A DNA stretch of 64,000 nucleotides from Glandiceps talaboti (lineage: Eukaryota > Hemichordata > Enteropneusta > Spengelidae). The position numbers and the translations under genes are program-made. The first letter of the stretch is position 1; every line of letters starts with the position of its first letter. Below are positions 10,329-20,510 of this stretch, in pieces. A model generated the notes under the pieces. The model had not been told where the DNA came from. It worked only from the letters and a program-made list of their open reading frames with translations, and did not search any database. Location: the NCBI RefSeq assembly GCF_964340395.1, contig NC_135558.1:10834501-10898500 (forward strand), given 5' to 3'.

Positions 10329-13124
10329 ATGTGGATAATCTACAAGTTACATGTTGTACTCCAGCTGGGGTTCCTACTTTTGACTGTTGATATTCCTGTG
10401 GTCTCTTCAGATGTAACATGTAAGGTGTACAACCAGTCATATGTGTACTGTCAGAAAGGATTGGCTAGCATCCCTGATAATTTACCATCGTTTGCTACAG
10501 ATCTTGATTTATATGATAATGAGATCACATCTTTACCACCAGGCAGTTTAGCAAGTCTAAAACAACTGGAGCATCTTGGACTTGGAAACAACAATATAGA
10601 AACTCTCCATTCTGGGTCTCTACAAGGACTTCATCAACTGAAAAAACTGATCCTGACCTACAATTCTATTTCCTATATTGAACCAAATGCTTTCAGAGAT
10701 GTCCCTAAACTAGAAATTCTTGACATGTGTTTCAACTATAACCTCAAAAGAATTCCAGATTTTGTGTTCACTCCCCTGAAAAACTTGGTTAAACTTGAAC
10801 TAAGTTTTACTGGAATTGAAATATTGTCATCAACATCCTTGCACGGACTTGTCAATTTACAAGAATTGTATCTCAATGGAGGTTCAATGACTGAAGTAGC
10901 AGATGATACATTTAAAGACCTGAAGAAATTAAAAATATTAGATTTAAGTTACACCAAGTTTGTCTGTTTTCCAGGCCAATCACTCAAACCCTTGAGAAAT
11001 ATTGAAACAATTCGTTTTTCAGACAAGTACTTAACATTTGAAAGAGACTGTGAGGACATTGATCTGAGAGACTTTCAAAAACTAGAAGTAGTTTCTCTTG
11101 ATAGAAATAATATTAATGATTCAAATATACAGAGGATGACATTTAGAGATGTCCCACTACAGGAGCTGGTTTTATCAGACAATGATTTCAAATGCCCAAT
11201 TAATGGTACATTTAATGCAGTTAGAACTGCATGGCTTGACCTCACTGGTAATCAAATCAATGGTGAATGTCTGGAGAAGTTACTGTATGATCTTGAACAT
11301 TCTGACATCGAAATTCTGTATTTGGGGAAAGAACAAACAGTATCATCCCCACTAAGAATCACAAGCACTACTTTCAATGGTTTGAGAACATCAAAGTTAG
11401 AAGAACTGTTGATACAAAATATGTATGTTGAAGAAACCAACTTCTCTACTGGAGTTTTCCAATGGATGCCATATTTGAAAACTTTGGAATTAACTTTGAA
11501 TCATCAATTTAAACTTCCAAGAACAATGTTCAATGGCTTACATAATTTAAAAACTTTGAGATTACTTGAGAATAACTTTGATGACATCCCACTTGGAGTT
11601 TTCAATGATTTGACATCATTGACAACACTGAGAATACAGGCGAATATCTTTAAACGTTTGTATACAATGAGTGATATTTTAAAAAATTTACGGAATCTTA
11701 CCACATTACAATACCTGTATCTAGATAGCAATGACATAAGAGGTGACACTCATTCATATTCTTTAAGTCACATGACTTTGTTGATAGAGTTGCATATGTT
11801 TTACAAAAGTACAAATGCATTCTTTTATCCTCAAAGCATTGGTGTGGAAAAACTTCAAAATCTCCAAGCACTATCAATAGGTTTTTATCCTTGGGCAGAA
11901 TATACAACAAATCCATCACTTAAAGTGTTATCTTTAATCAGCATGATACAAACACATGTTGATTCGAAAATTTCCGGTCTTGGAGGTTTTACACTTTTTT
12001 TTGACAATACAACAAGTTTGCAAACTTTAACCATCCAGAATATAGAATTTGAAAACATTCCCAAAAATTCAGTACCTTCTTTAGAATCATTAACACTTAA
12101 GGATGTCTTCTTTAAAAACCCAGCTGATGTTTTTGAGTTCATAAATCTATTCCCCAATATAAAAGAATTGTCTCTGACTGGTGTACAAGACTTGACAAAT
12201 AAATTCATGGTGGACTTGCTGCCAACATTTTCTCATTTAGAAACACTGACCATTATGAATACAAAAATCAGTGAAATTAATACACAAGCACTGAAAAATT
12301 TACATAATCTGACAAAGTTTGCTTTTGAGGATAATCACTTAGACTGCTCCAAATGCAAGATGAAGGAATTTGTAGAATGGATGAAAACTGACAGAAAAGT
12401 TTATGTTGACCCACCCATTATCAAATGTGTAGAGCCGTACAATATGAATGGAAAGTCTGTGTTAACTTTGACCTTTGGATGGGAATGTAATCTAGCATTT
12501 ATGATTGCAGTACCTGTTACTTGTATTTTTGCCTTCTCAGCAATTTGTATAGGGCTTTGTGTTCACTTTCGTTGGTATATACGCTATGGTTGTTTCCTCA
12601 TCAAACTAAAACGTGGTGGTTATCAACTCCAAGTCAATGATGAGGAGCAGCCATTGAATATGAGATATGATGCATTTGTTTGTTACAATGAAAATGACAG
12701 AAATTGGGTCATGCAGCAATTAATTCCTCATTTGGAAAACATTGATCCACCTAGTTTCAAACTTTGTTTGCATGAACGCGATTTTATGCCAGGTATTGAT
12801 ATTTTTGACAACATTCTTGAAAGTATAGAGACTAGTCACAAAACTATGTTGATACTGTCACCTGGATTTGCACAAAGTGAGTGGTGTTATTTTGAGATGA
12901 GAATGGCTCAAGATCATTTATTTCGAGAGAGGAGAAATCTCCTCCTCCTTGTGTTGTTACAAGAAATTCCTGATAATGACATGCCAAGAGTTTTACGAAA
13001 GATGTTACTAACCCAGAAATATATCAAATGGACTGAAAATGAAGTTGGTCAGAGACTTTTCTGGGAGAAATTAAAAGTTGTTTTAAGATCTGACAACAGA
13101 GTTAACAGAGTGGCAAATATTTGA
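10329..13124 (+). CDS. Toll-like receptor TLR-2 (intronless)
   Basis: Single-exon receptor, 931 residues from the ATG that heads the signal peptide MWIIYKLHVVLQLGFLLL. An upstream in-frame ATG at 10305 would add eight polar residues; I prefer the later start because it matches TLR-1, where upstream extension is blocked by a stop. The order is signal peptide, LRR ectodomain, one cysteine-cluster LRR-CT, TM, TIR (box 1 YDAFVCY at residue 780; BB loop RDFMPG; FW box). The LRR-NT is slightly shorter than in TLR-1 (QKGLASIPDNL), and the 480-560 region differs strongly. From about nucleotide 12040 onward it is almost identical to the 3' piece of TLR-4. TIR function is intact by motif. Confidence 0.96.
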   Translation: MWIIYKLHVVLQLGFLLLTVDIPVVSSDVTCKVYNQSYVYCQKGLASIPDNLPSFATDLDLYDNEITSLPPGSLASLKQLEHLGLGNNNIETLHSGSLQGLHQLKKLILTYNSISYIEPNAFRDVPKLEILDMCFNYNLKRIPDFVFTPLKNLVKLELSFTGIEILSSTSLHGLVNLQELYLNGGSMTEVADDTFKDLKKLKILDLSYTKFVCFPGQSLKPLRNIETIRFSDKYLTFERDCEDIDLRDFQKLEVVSLDRNNINDSNIQRMTFRDVPLQELVLSDNDFKCPINGTFNAVRTAWLDLTGNQINGECLEKLLYDLEHSDIEILYLGKEQTVSSPLRITSTTFNGLRTSKLEELLIQNMYVEETNFSTGVFQWMPYLKTLELTLNHQFKLPRTMFNGLHNLKTLRLLENNFDDIPLGVFNDLTSLTTLRIQANIFKRLYTMSDILKNLRNLTTLQYLYLDSNDIRGDTHSYSLSHMTLLIELHMFYKSTNAFFYPQSIGVEKLQNLQALSIGFYPWAEYTTNPSLKVLSLISMIQTHVDSKISGLGGFTLFFDNTTSLQTLTIQNIEFENIPKNSVPSLESLTLKDVFFKNPADVFEFINLFPNIKELSLTGVQDLTNKFMVDLLPTFSHLETLTIMNTKISEINTQALKNLHNLTKFAFEDNHLDCSKCKMKEFVEWMKTDRKVYVDPPIIKCVEPYNMNGKSVLTLTFGWECNLAFMIAVPVTCIFAFSAICIGLCVHFRWYIRYGCFLIKLKRGGYQLQVNDEEQPLNMRYDAFVCYNENDRNWVMQQLIPHLENIDPPSFKLCLHERDFMPGIDIFDNILESIETSHKTMLILSPGFAQSEWCYFEMRMAQDHLFRERRNLLLLVLLQEIPDNDMPRVLRKMLLTQKYIKWTENEVGQRLFWEKLKVVLRSDNRVNRVANI

Positions 13125-14105
13125 GGTTTGGAAAGTGCCTTTTTTCCTTTTGCCTTTTCAACATCTAGGGGTGATTTAGACAACATTTTTATGCAAGTAT
13201 TTATACAGTGTACAAGACGAACTATGTCAGTTACCTATAATTGATTGATAACTTCACGAAAGACATTCAAGATGTCTGACTTATTTCTGCATTTAATACA
13301 CTTGTATTGATTACTGCTATCAACTTAAAGGAAAAGTCCAGCCAGGTTTTTTCTACCTTCAGTACACTTGTATTGATTACTGCTATCAATTTACAAATAT
13401 ATGAGCAACTCATATATGATTTGGGTGATAAAATAATACCTTGGTAAATTTTTCAATTTTGAAACTTGTAAGGAAGCCCTACTGCACTAAACATTTGGTC
13501 AACTTCAACCATCTTGTGGATTTCCTGCAAGGGTTTATGGGAAACATGTAGATGACATCATATATACCCCAGTTTCATTGGCTTGATATTCTCCATGTAT
13601 TTGTGAAAGTTATTTGAAATATTCACATTTTCTTTTTGTTCAGTACCTTCCATGTTTCTGTAGACTGCACTTTAAAAATGTTTTCTGATTGATTGCATTT
13701 TATTGTAATATCACTGCAGCACAAATATCGAATTAATTTTTAAGAACTTGAAAAAATCATCAGTAATTTAGTTGAATTCATTGGATGGACTATTACAAGT
13801 ATTAATATGTATTGTACACACCTTTTCACAGACACTTTTTTTAAATAGAGATTTTGTTGCAAATAATTCGGCAGCGATTTGGTCAAATTTGATAATAAAT
13901 AATTTGATAATGGAACACAGTGTCACCTATTGTTTGTCTCCTTTGTGTCAAGTTTGAATGAAATCATGATTGCATGTTAGAGGGTATGGCTGTAGAACCT
14001 TTGTAATAGCTCCCTTCCTGATGTATATCATGTGTAGATATTGATATATCAGCACAAAATGTCAATTATTGACATTCATCCACAACTTAAATGCCAGGGA
14101 TACAA
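13125..14105 (+). repeat. Conserved 3' flank of TLR-2
   Basis: Paralogous to 5410-6385 and nearly collinear, with a few short indels (for example loss of TGAGTTGAGA near 13668). It probably includes the 3' UTR. No gene seen. Confidence 0.8.
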
Positions 14106-14445
14106 TCCTTGGTTTTCACATTGGTGCTACCTTATTAGTTGAATCATAAGGGATTCCTAGTACTCCTTGGTTTTCACATTGGTGCTACCTTATTAGTTGA
14201 ATCATAAGGGATTCCTAGTACTCCTTGGTTTGCAGGATTCCTAGTACTCTGTGGTTTCACATTGGTGCTACCTTATTAGTTGAATTATAAGGGATTCCTA
14301 GTACTCCTTGGTTTTCAGGATTCCTAGTACTCCTTGGTTTCACATTGGTGCTACCTTATATTAGTTGAATCATAAGGGATTCCTAGTACTCCGTGGTTTC
14401 ACATTGGTGCTACCTTATTAGTTGAATTATAAGGGATTCCTAGTA
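14106..14445. repeat. Minisatellite array C, between TLR-2 and TLR-3
   Basis: Five or six units of the 58/26-bp repeat with their own variants (CTCTGTGGTTTCAC, GAATTATAAGGG, CCTTATATTAG). Ends in TCCTTTGTTCTGGGTCAATT like the block at 8648-8784. Confidence 0.95.
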
Positions 14446-15800
14446 TTCCTTTGTTCTGGGTCAATTTTTTCTAAAGCTCTATCAGTCAACTGTTCTCCAC
14501 TACTAATGTTTTACCCTAATCTGAAGTCGGTCTTCAACAATACATAATGTAGTTCAAGATCTGAGGGTAATTAGTAATTATACATTTTAATATTAATTGT
14601 AAGTTGTTAAATGCAAATGTAATGATAACTCATTATCAATGGAGAATATTCACAAACCTAGGATCATGCACTATAGTGTGGTTTAATATGCAAGGAGATC
14701 TGTAGACACCTACATGTAGTGTACAATCAAAGGTGATTGTTATTCATTTATGCAAATTATATTCACAAGTTTTGTTACCATATGCAAATTTAATGATAAC
14801 AACTCATTATCAATGAAAAGTATTTATTTATATATAAGTATTCATTGATCTCTCTGATCATACACTGTATATGCCAACATATATGTACATCAACAAAGTT
14901 TGTACAATATTTGCTCTTTGTAATCTATATAGATATAACATTTTATAAAGGTTGAACCTTGCATTCCTAAAATATAGTCGACAAGTAATTATGCAAATTA
15001 CTCACTCAAGCAAAAAGCTATATTAATACGATTTAGAAGACACATGTGCTTTGTCATCATCAATGTATCTACCAAATAATTAATTATATGAAAATTACAG
15101 AATTCATTAACATATTGCCTAATTACTGTAAATCATTATTTATGAAAATGCATTATCTATATTCATTTCATGTTTACTAAAATCTAATCAGTTTCAGCTA
15201 TTACCCCAAAGTACCAACTTGCACCAAATTTCATTTGAATTGAGATATCTCTCTCTGAGAAAATGACATAGAAAGACACACATACACCAACGCAGAGACA
15301 GACAGACAGACAGACAGACAGAAGGAGAATATTTCATAATATTCCTTCAGAACAGATAATCAGTCATAGTAAAATGTGACCATCCCCTGATTTCATTTTC
15401 TTAAATGTGGCCCTTCACTAAGAAATAATTTATAACACCTAACCCCCTCCACCTCCCCATTGATATCCATCCACCATTCTGTAAATACTGCAATCTCTTG
15501 TATCACTGTTATAACTGATATTTAAACTTTTTGTTTAAGATATCTGTACCTCATAGTTGATAGTATGACTTTGATTTGATATAAACAATTCAAAAAGCTG
15601 CCTAAATTTTGAAGTTAACAAAGTTACCAACGTTTTTAGTTGTCATACACATAAACAAAAACCCACCATACACCAGGAAGTAAAATATACATGGATACCA
15701 ACCGGAAGTAAAGAAAATGAAAGTTCAGAAAGGGTTCACATATTAATACGAAAGTCTATGTGAGAGTCATTGATACAACTAGTCAGATTATCAAAACACC
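14446..15800. repeat. Dispersed-element copy upstream of TLR-3
   Basis: Close relative of 8785-10154, including TACATGTAGTGTACAATCAAAG, the (GACA)n tract near 15296-15321 and the CCAACCGGAAGTAAAG motif near 15700. No coding region is supported. Confidence 0.75.
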
Positions 15801-15973
15801 CAATGATGTCATTGTTTCACAAAGGAAGTTACTGGAGTACAGCTCTGTTCAGTTCAGTATACACTTAGTTCAGTTAAAACTGTGGAGTACACAAGTAAGG
15901 AATACAAGATCCGGGAGATTTCTTTCCACACAGCCTGTGTCTCCTTTTGATGCCAAATAACAAACTTGACCAG
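15801..15973 (+). promoter_or_regulatory. Conserved promoter-proximal block of TLR-3
   Basis: Starts with the perfect 14-bp palindrome CAATGATGTCATTG (CRE/AP-1-like core), then TTTCACAAAGGAAGTTACTG and the CAGTTCAGTATACAC and AAGTAAGGAATACAAGATCC tracts common to all four units. The regulatory role is inferred from conservation. Confidence 0.5.
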
Positions 15974-18685
15974 ATGTGGATAATGTACAAGTTACATGTT
16001 ATACTCCAGCTGGGGTTCCTACTCCTGACTGTTGATATTCCTGTGGTCTCTTCAGATGTAACATGTAAGGTGTACAACCAGTCATATGTTGACTGTAGTC
16101 AGAGAGGATTGGATAGCATCCCTGATAATTTACCATCATTTGCTACAGATCTTGATTTATATCGTAATGAGATCACATCTTTACCAGCAGGCAGTTTAGC
16201 AAGTCTAAAACAACTGGAGTACCTTGGACTTGGAAACAACAATATAGAAACTCTCCAAGCATATGCTTTCAGAGATGTCCCTAAACTAGAAATTCTTGAC
16301 ATGTCTTTCAACTATGACCTCAGAGGAATTCCAGATTTTGTGTTCACTCCCCTGAAAAACTTGGTTAAACTTGACCTAAGTGTTACTGGAATTGAAATAT
16401 TGTCATCTACATCATTGAAAGGACTTGTCAATTTGCAAGAATTATCTCTGTGTGGAAGTTCAATAACTGAAGTGGCTGATGATACATTTGAAGACCTGAA
16501 GAAATTAAGAATATTAGATTTGAGTTTTAATAACTTTGTCTGCTTTCCAGGTCAAGCCCTCAAACCTTTGAGGAATATTGAAATTATTCATTTTTCACTC
16601 ATGGAAATAACATTTGGCAGTGATTGTGAGGACATTGATCTGAGAGACTTTCAAAAACTAGAACTACTTTCTCTTGCAAGAAACAATATCAATGATTCAA
16701 ATATACAGAGTATAAAATTCGGAGATATTCCACTGCAGAAGTTGGATTTATCAGGCAATAATTTGAAATGTGAAATCAATGGTACATTTAATGCAGTTAG
16801 AGCTACAATGCTGGACCTGACTGATAATCTAATCGATGGTGAATGTCTGGAGAAGTTACTGTATGACCTTGAACATTCTGATGTCAAAATTCTGCATTTG
16901 GGCAACATAAGTCCAGTATTTATACAAGTAAGTGTCACAAGCACTACATTAAAAGGTCTGAGAACATCAAAGTTAGAAGAACTCTTAATAAATAATATGT
17001 ATGTTGAAGATACCAACTTGTCTACTGGAGTTTTCCAATGGATGCCATATTTGAAAACTTTGGAACTAACTTTCAATGATCAGTTTAAACTTCCAAGAGC
17101 AATCTTCAATGGCTTACATAATTTGAAAACTTTGAGACTAAAGAATAATGACTTTGATGACATTGCACTTGGAGTTTTCAAAGATTTGACATCACTGACA
17201 ACACTACAAATAGCGTGGAATTTCTTTGAAGATTCGTACACAATGGATGATATTTTAGAAAATTTACAGAATCTCACGACATTACAATATCTGTATTTAG
17301 ATGACAACAACATAGAAGGTGGATTTGTTTCATATTCTTTAGGTCACATGACTTCTCTGGTAGATTTGGATGTGTCCAAAAGCAGTACAAATGCATTTTT
17401 CTGTCCACAAAGCATGGGTGTGGAAAAACTTCCAAATCTCCAAGCACTATCAATAGATGTTTCTCCTTGGGGAGAATATACTATAAATCCATCACTTAAA
17501 GTGTTTTCTTTAAGCACTCAAAGACTAACAATTGTTCATCCAAAAGATTTTACACTTTTATTTGACAATTCAACAAGTTTGCAAACTTTAACTATCGAGA
17601 ACATACAATTTGAAACCATTCCAAACAATTCAGTCCCTTCTTTAGTATCATTAACACTTAAGGATGTCTATTTTAAAAACCCAGCTGATGTTTTTGAGTT
17701 CATTAATCTATTCCCCAACATAAAAGAACTGTCTCTAATTGGTGTACAAGACTTGACAAATATATTCATGGTGGACTTGCTGCCAACATTTACTCATTTA
17801 GAAACACTGACAATTATGAATACAGAGATCAGTGAAATTAATACACAAGGACTGACAAATTTACATCATTTGACAAATGTTACTTTTGAGGATAATCACT
17901 TAGACTGCTCCAAATGCAAGATGAAGGATTTTGTAGAATGGATGAAAACTGACAGAAAAGTCTATGTTGAACCTTCCATTATCAAATGTGTAGAGCCGTA
18001 CAATATGAATGGAAAGTCTGTCTTAACTTTGACCTTTGGATGGGAATGTAATCTAGCATTTATGATTGCAGTACCTGTTACTTGTATTTTTGCCTTCTCA
18101 GCAATTTGTATTGGACTTTGTGTTCATTTTCGTTGGTATATACGCTATGGTTGTTTCCTCATCAAACTAAAACGTGGTGGTTATCAACTCCAAGTCAATG
18201 ATGAGGAGCAGCCATTGAATATCAGATATGATGCATTTGTTTGTTACAATGAAAATGACAGAGATTGGGTCATGCAGCAATTAATTCCTCATTTGGAACA
18301 TATTGATCCACCAAATTTCAAACTCTGTTTACATGAACGTGATTTTATGCCAGGTATTGATATTTTTGACAACATTCTTGAAAGTATAGAGACTAGTCAC
18401 AAAACTATGTTGATACTGTCACCTGGCTTTGCACAAAGTGAGTGGTGTTATTTTGAGATGAGAATGGCTCAAGATCATTTATTTCGAGAGAGGAGAAATC
18501 TCCTCCTCCTTGTGTTGTTACATGAAATTCCTGATAATGACTTGCCAAGAGTTTTACGAAAGATGTTATTGACCCAGAAATATATCAAATGGACTGAAAA
18601 TGAAGTTGGTCAGAGACTTTTCTGGGAGAAATTAAAAGTTGCATTAAGATCTGACAACAGAGTTAACAGAGTGGCAAATATTTGA
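15974..18685 (+). CDS. Toll-like receptor TLR-3, one LRR shorter (intronless)
   Basis: Single-exon receptor, 903 residues from the signal-peptide ATG (MWIMYKLHVILQLGFLLL). A start at 15950 in the same frame is possible but adds only polar residues. It has the same order as its neighbours: LRRs, single cysteine cluster, TM, TIR from residue 752 with YDAFVCY, RDFMPG and FW all present. Relative to TLR-1 it lacks exactly 24 residues in the N-terminal LRRs: NIETLQAYAFRDVPKLEI joins what are two separate repeats in the siblings. This is one full LRR removed in frame. The TIR carries a few private changes (LEHIDPPNF, NDLPRVL, KVALRSD). Confidence 0.96.
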   Translation: MWIMYKLHVILQLGFLLLTVDIPVVSSDVTCKVYNQSYVDCSQRGLDSIPDNLPSFATDLDLYRNEITSLPAGSLASLKQLEYLGLGNNNIETLQAYAFRDVPKLEILDMSFNYDLRGIPDFVFTPLKNLVKLDLSVTGIEILSSTSLKGLVNLQELSLCGSSITEVADDTFEDLKKLRILDLSFNNFVCFPGQALKPLRNIEIIHFSLMEITFGSDCEDIDLRDFQKLELLSLARNNINDSNIQSIKFGDIPLQKLDLSGNNLKCEINGTFNAVRATMLDLTDNLIDGECLEKLLYDLEHSDVKILHLGNISPVFIQVSVTSTTLKGLRTSKLEELLINNMYVEDTNLSTGVFQWMPYLKTLELTFNDQFKLPRAIFNGLHNLKTLRLKNNDFDDIALGVFKDLTSLTTLQIAWNFFEDSYTMDDILENLQNLTTLQYLYLDDNNIEGGFVSYSLGHMTSLVDLDVSKSSTNAFFCPQSMGVEKLPNLQALSIDVSPWGEYTINPSLKVFSLSTQRLTIVHPKDFTLLFDNSTSLQTLTIENIQFETIPNNSVPSLVSLTLKDVYFKNPADVFEFINLFPNIKELSLIGVQDLTNIFMVDLLPTFTHLETLTIMNTEISEINTQGLTNLHHLTNVTFEDNHLDCSKCKMKDFVEWMKTDRKVYVEPSIIKCVEPYNMNGKSVLTLTFGWECNLAFMIAVPVTCIFAFSAICIGLCVHFRWYIRYGCFLIKLKRGGYQLQVNDEEQPLNIRYDAFVCYNENDRDWVMQQLIPHLEHIDPPNFKLCLHERDFMPGIDIFDNILESIETSHKTMLILSPGFAQSEWCYFEMRMAQDHLFRERRNLLLLVLLHEIPDNDLPRVLRKMLLTQKYIKWTENEVGQRLFWEKLKVALRSDNRVNRVANI

Positions 18686-19480
18686 GGTTTGGAAAGTGCC
18701 TTTTTTGCCTGTTCAACATCTAGGGGTGATTTAGACAACATTTTTATGCAAGTATTTATACTGTGTACAAGATGAACTATGTCAGTTACCTATAATTGAT
18801 TGATAACTTCATGAAAGACATTCAAGATGTCTGACTTATTTCTGCATTTAATACACTTGTATTGATTACTGCTATCAACTTAAAGGAAAAGTCCAGCCAG
18901 GTTTTTTCTACCTTCAGTACGCTTGTATTGATTACTGCTATCAATTTACAAATATATGAGCAACTCATATATGATTTGGGTGATAAAATAATACCTTGGT
19001 AAATTTTTGAATTTTGAAACTTGTAAGGAAGCCCTACTGCACTAAACATTTGGTCAACTTCAACCATCTTGTGGATTTCCTGCAAGGGTTTATGGGAAAC
19101 ATGTAGATGACATCATATATACCCCAGTTTCATTGGCTTGATATTCTCCATGTATTTGTGAAAGTTATTTGAAATATTCACATTTTCTTTTTGTTCAGTA
19201 CCTTCCATGTTTCTGTAGACTGCACTTTAAAAATGTTTTCTGATTGATTGTATTTTATTGTAATATCACTGCAGCACAAATATCGAATTAATTTCTAAGA
19301 ACTTGAAAAAATCATCAGTAATTTAGTTGAATTCATTGGATGGACTATTGATAATGGAACACAGTGTCACCTATTGTTTGTCACCTTTGTGTCATGTTTG
19401 AATGAAATCATGATTGCATGTTAGAGGGTATGGCTGTAGAACCTTTGTAATAGCTCCCTTCCTGATGTACGGTATATCAT
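18686..19480 (+). repeat. Conserved 3' flank of TLR-3
   Basis: Paralogous to 5410-6385 but shortened: the piece corresponding to about 6090-6195 is deleted at about 19350 (TGGATGGACTATTGATAATGG). It is not followed by a minisatellite, unlike after TLR-1 and TLR-2. Confidence 0.8.
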
Positions 19481-20204
19481 GTGTAGATTGATTTTTAATT
19501 TTGCAGGCCATGTCAAGATATTCTCAAGGCTCTATATCATTGAGACTCTGTGGTACAAAATGGCCAGAATGTTGTCAGTGTAAAATTCAATGACTTTTAA
19601 AAACTTAAAACTTAAAGACCAAGGATTCAATCCCATAATTGATTAACTGCACTAATGATGCCTACCTTATAAGTGAAGCCATAAGAATTACATATAAATG
19701 ATTGTTTTGTTCTGTATCAAATTTGCCCATAGCTCTGCAATTGAATGATGCAGACACTTAATGATGTCATCATTTCACATAACAAAGTAGCTGGAATACA
19801 GCTGTGTTCAATTCTGTATATTTGAAGTTAAGAAAGTTAATATCAGTTTGAAATTCTTTACTTTAATAGTTACCTTACACATGTAAATCTGGAAGTAAAA
19901 AATGGAAGTTCAAACAGGATTGACAGCTGTCCAAATATCAAAAGGTCTTAAGAGACATAGTTACACCTAGTCAGCATATAAAATCAATTAATGATGTCAT
20001 CAATTCACATAACAAAGTTGCTGGAATACAGCTCTGTTCAGTTCTGTATATTTGAAATTAAGAAAGTTAATATCAGTTTGAAAGTCTTTAGTTGCCTTGC
20101 ACATATACATGTACATCAGGTAGTAAAAACATGGAAGTTGAAACAGGCTTCACAGCTGTCCAAATATCAAATTAAAGGTCTTTAAGAGCCATAGTTTCAC
20201 CTAG

Positions 20205-20263
<59 letters not shown>

Positions 20264-20340
20264 CTAAGTGAATTTTTAAAGTGCCAGTTTCCACTACAAT
20301 GTAGAGTTCACAGGTGCTGTGATAGCATAAAAACAACTAA
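19481..20340 (+). repeat. TLR-4 upstream region with repeated promoter-like blocks
   Basis: A block starting AATGATGTCATCATTTCACA and running through AACAAAGT, CTGGAATACAGCT and a TGTTCAATTCTGTATA tract occurs at 19761 and 19990, and its head again at 20340. Each carries the palindrome TGATGTCATCA (19762, 19992, 20341). A diverged head of the dispersed element lies at about 19640-19740. No gene seen. Confidence 0.7.
20205..20263. repeat. (TCAA)n microsatellite
   Basis: Uninterrupted tetranucleotide tract of about 15 copies between the second and third promoter-like blocks of TLR-4. Confidence 0.95.
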
Positions 20341-20510
20341 TGATGTCATCATTTCACACAACAAAGTTATTATAATACAACTCTGTTCAGTTCAGTATAC
20401 ACAAGTTTAGTTAAAACTCTGTACTACACAAGTAAGGAATACAATATCTGGAAGATTTCTTTTCATACAGCCTGTGTCTCCTTTTGATGCCAAATAACCA
20501 ACTTGACAAG
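20341..20510 (+). promoter_or_regulatory. Promoter-proximal block of TLR-4
   Basis: TGATGTCATCATTTCACA, the CAGTTCAGTATACAC tract and the AAGTAAGGAATACAA tract are kept. The GGAAGT core seen in TLR-1, -2 and -3 is altered here (CACACAACAAAGTTATTATA), so regulation of this copy may differ or have decayed. Confidence 0.45.
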
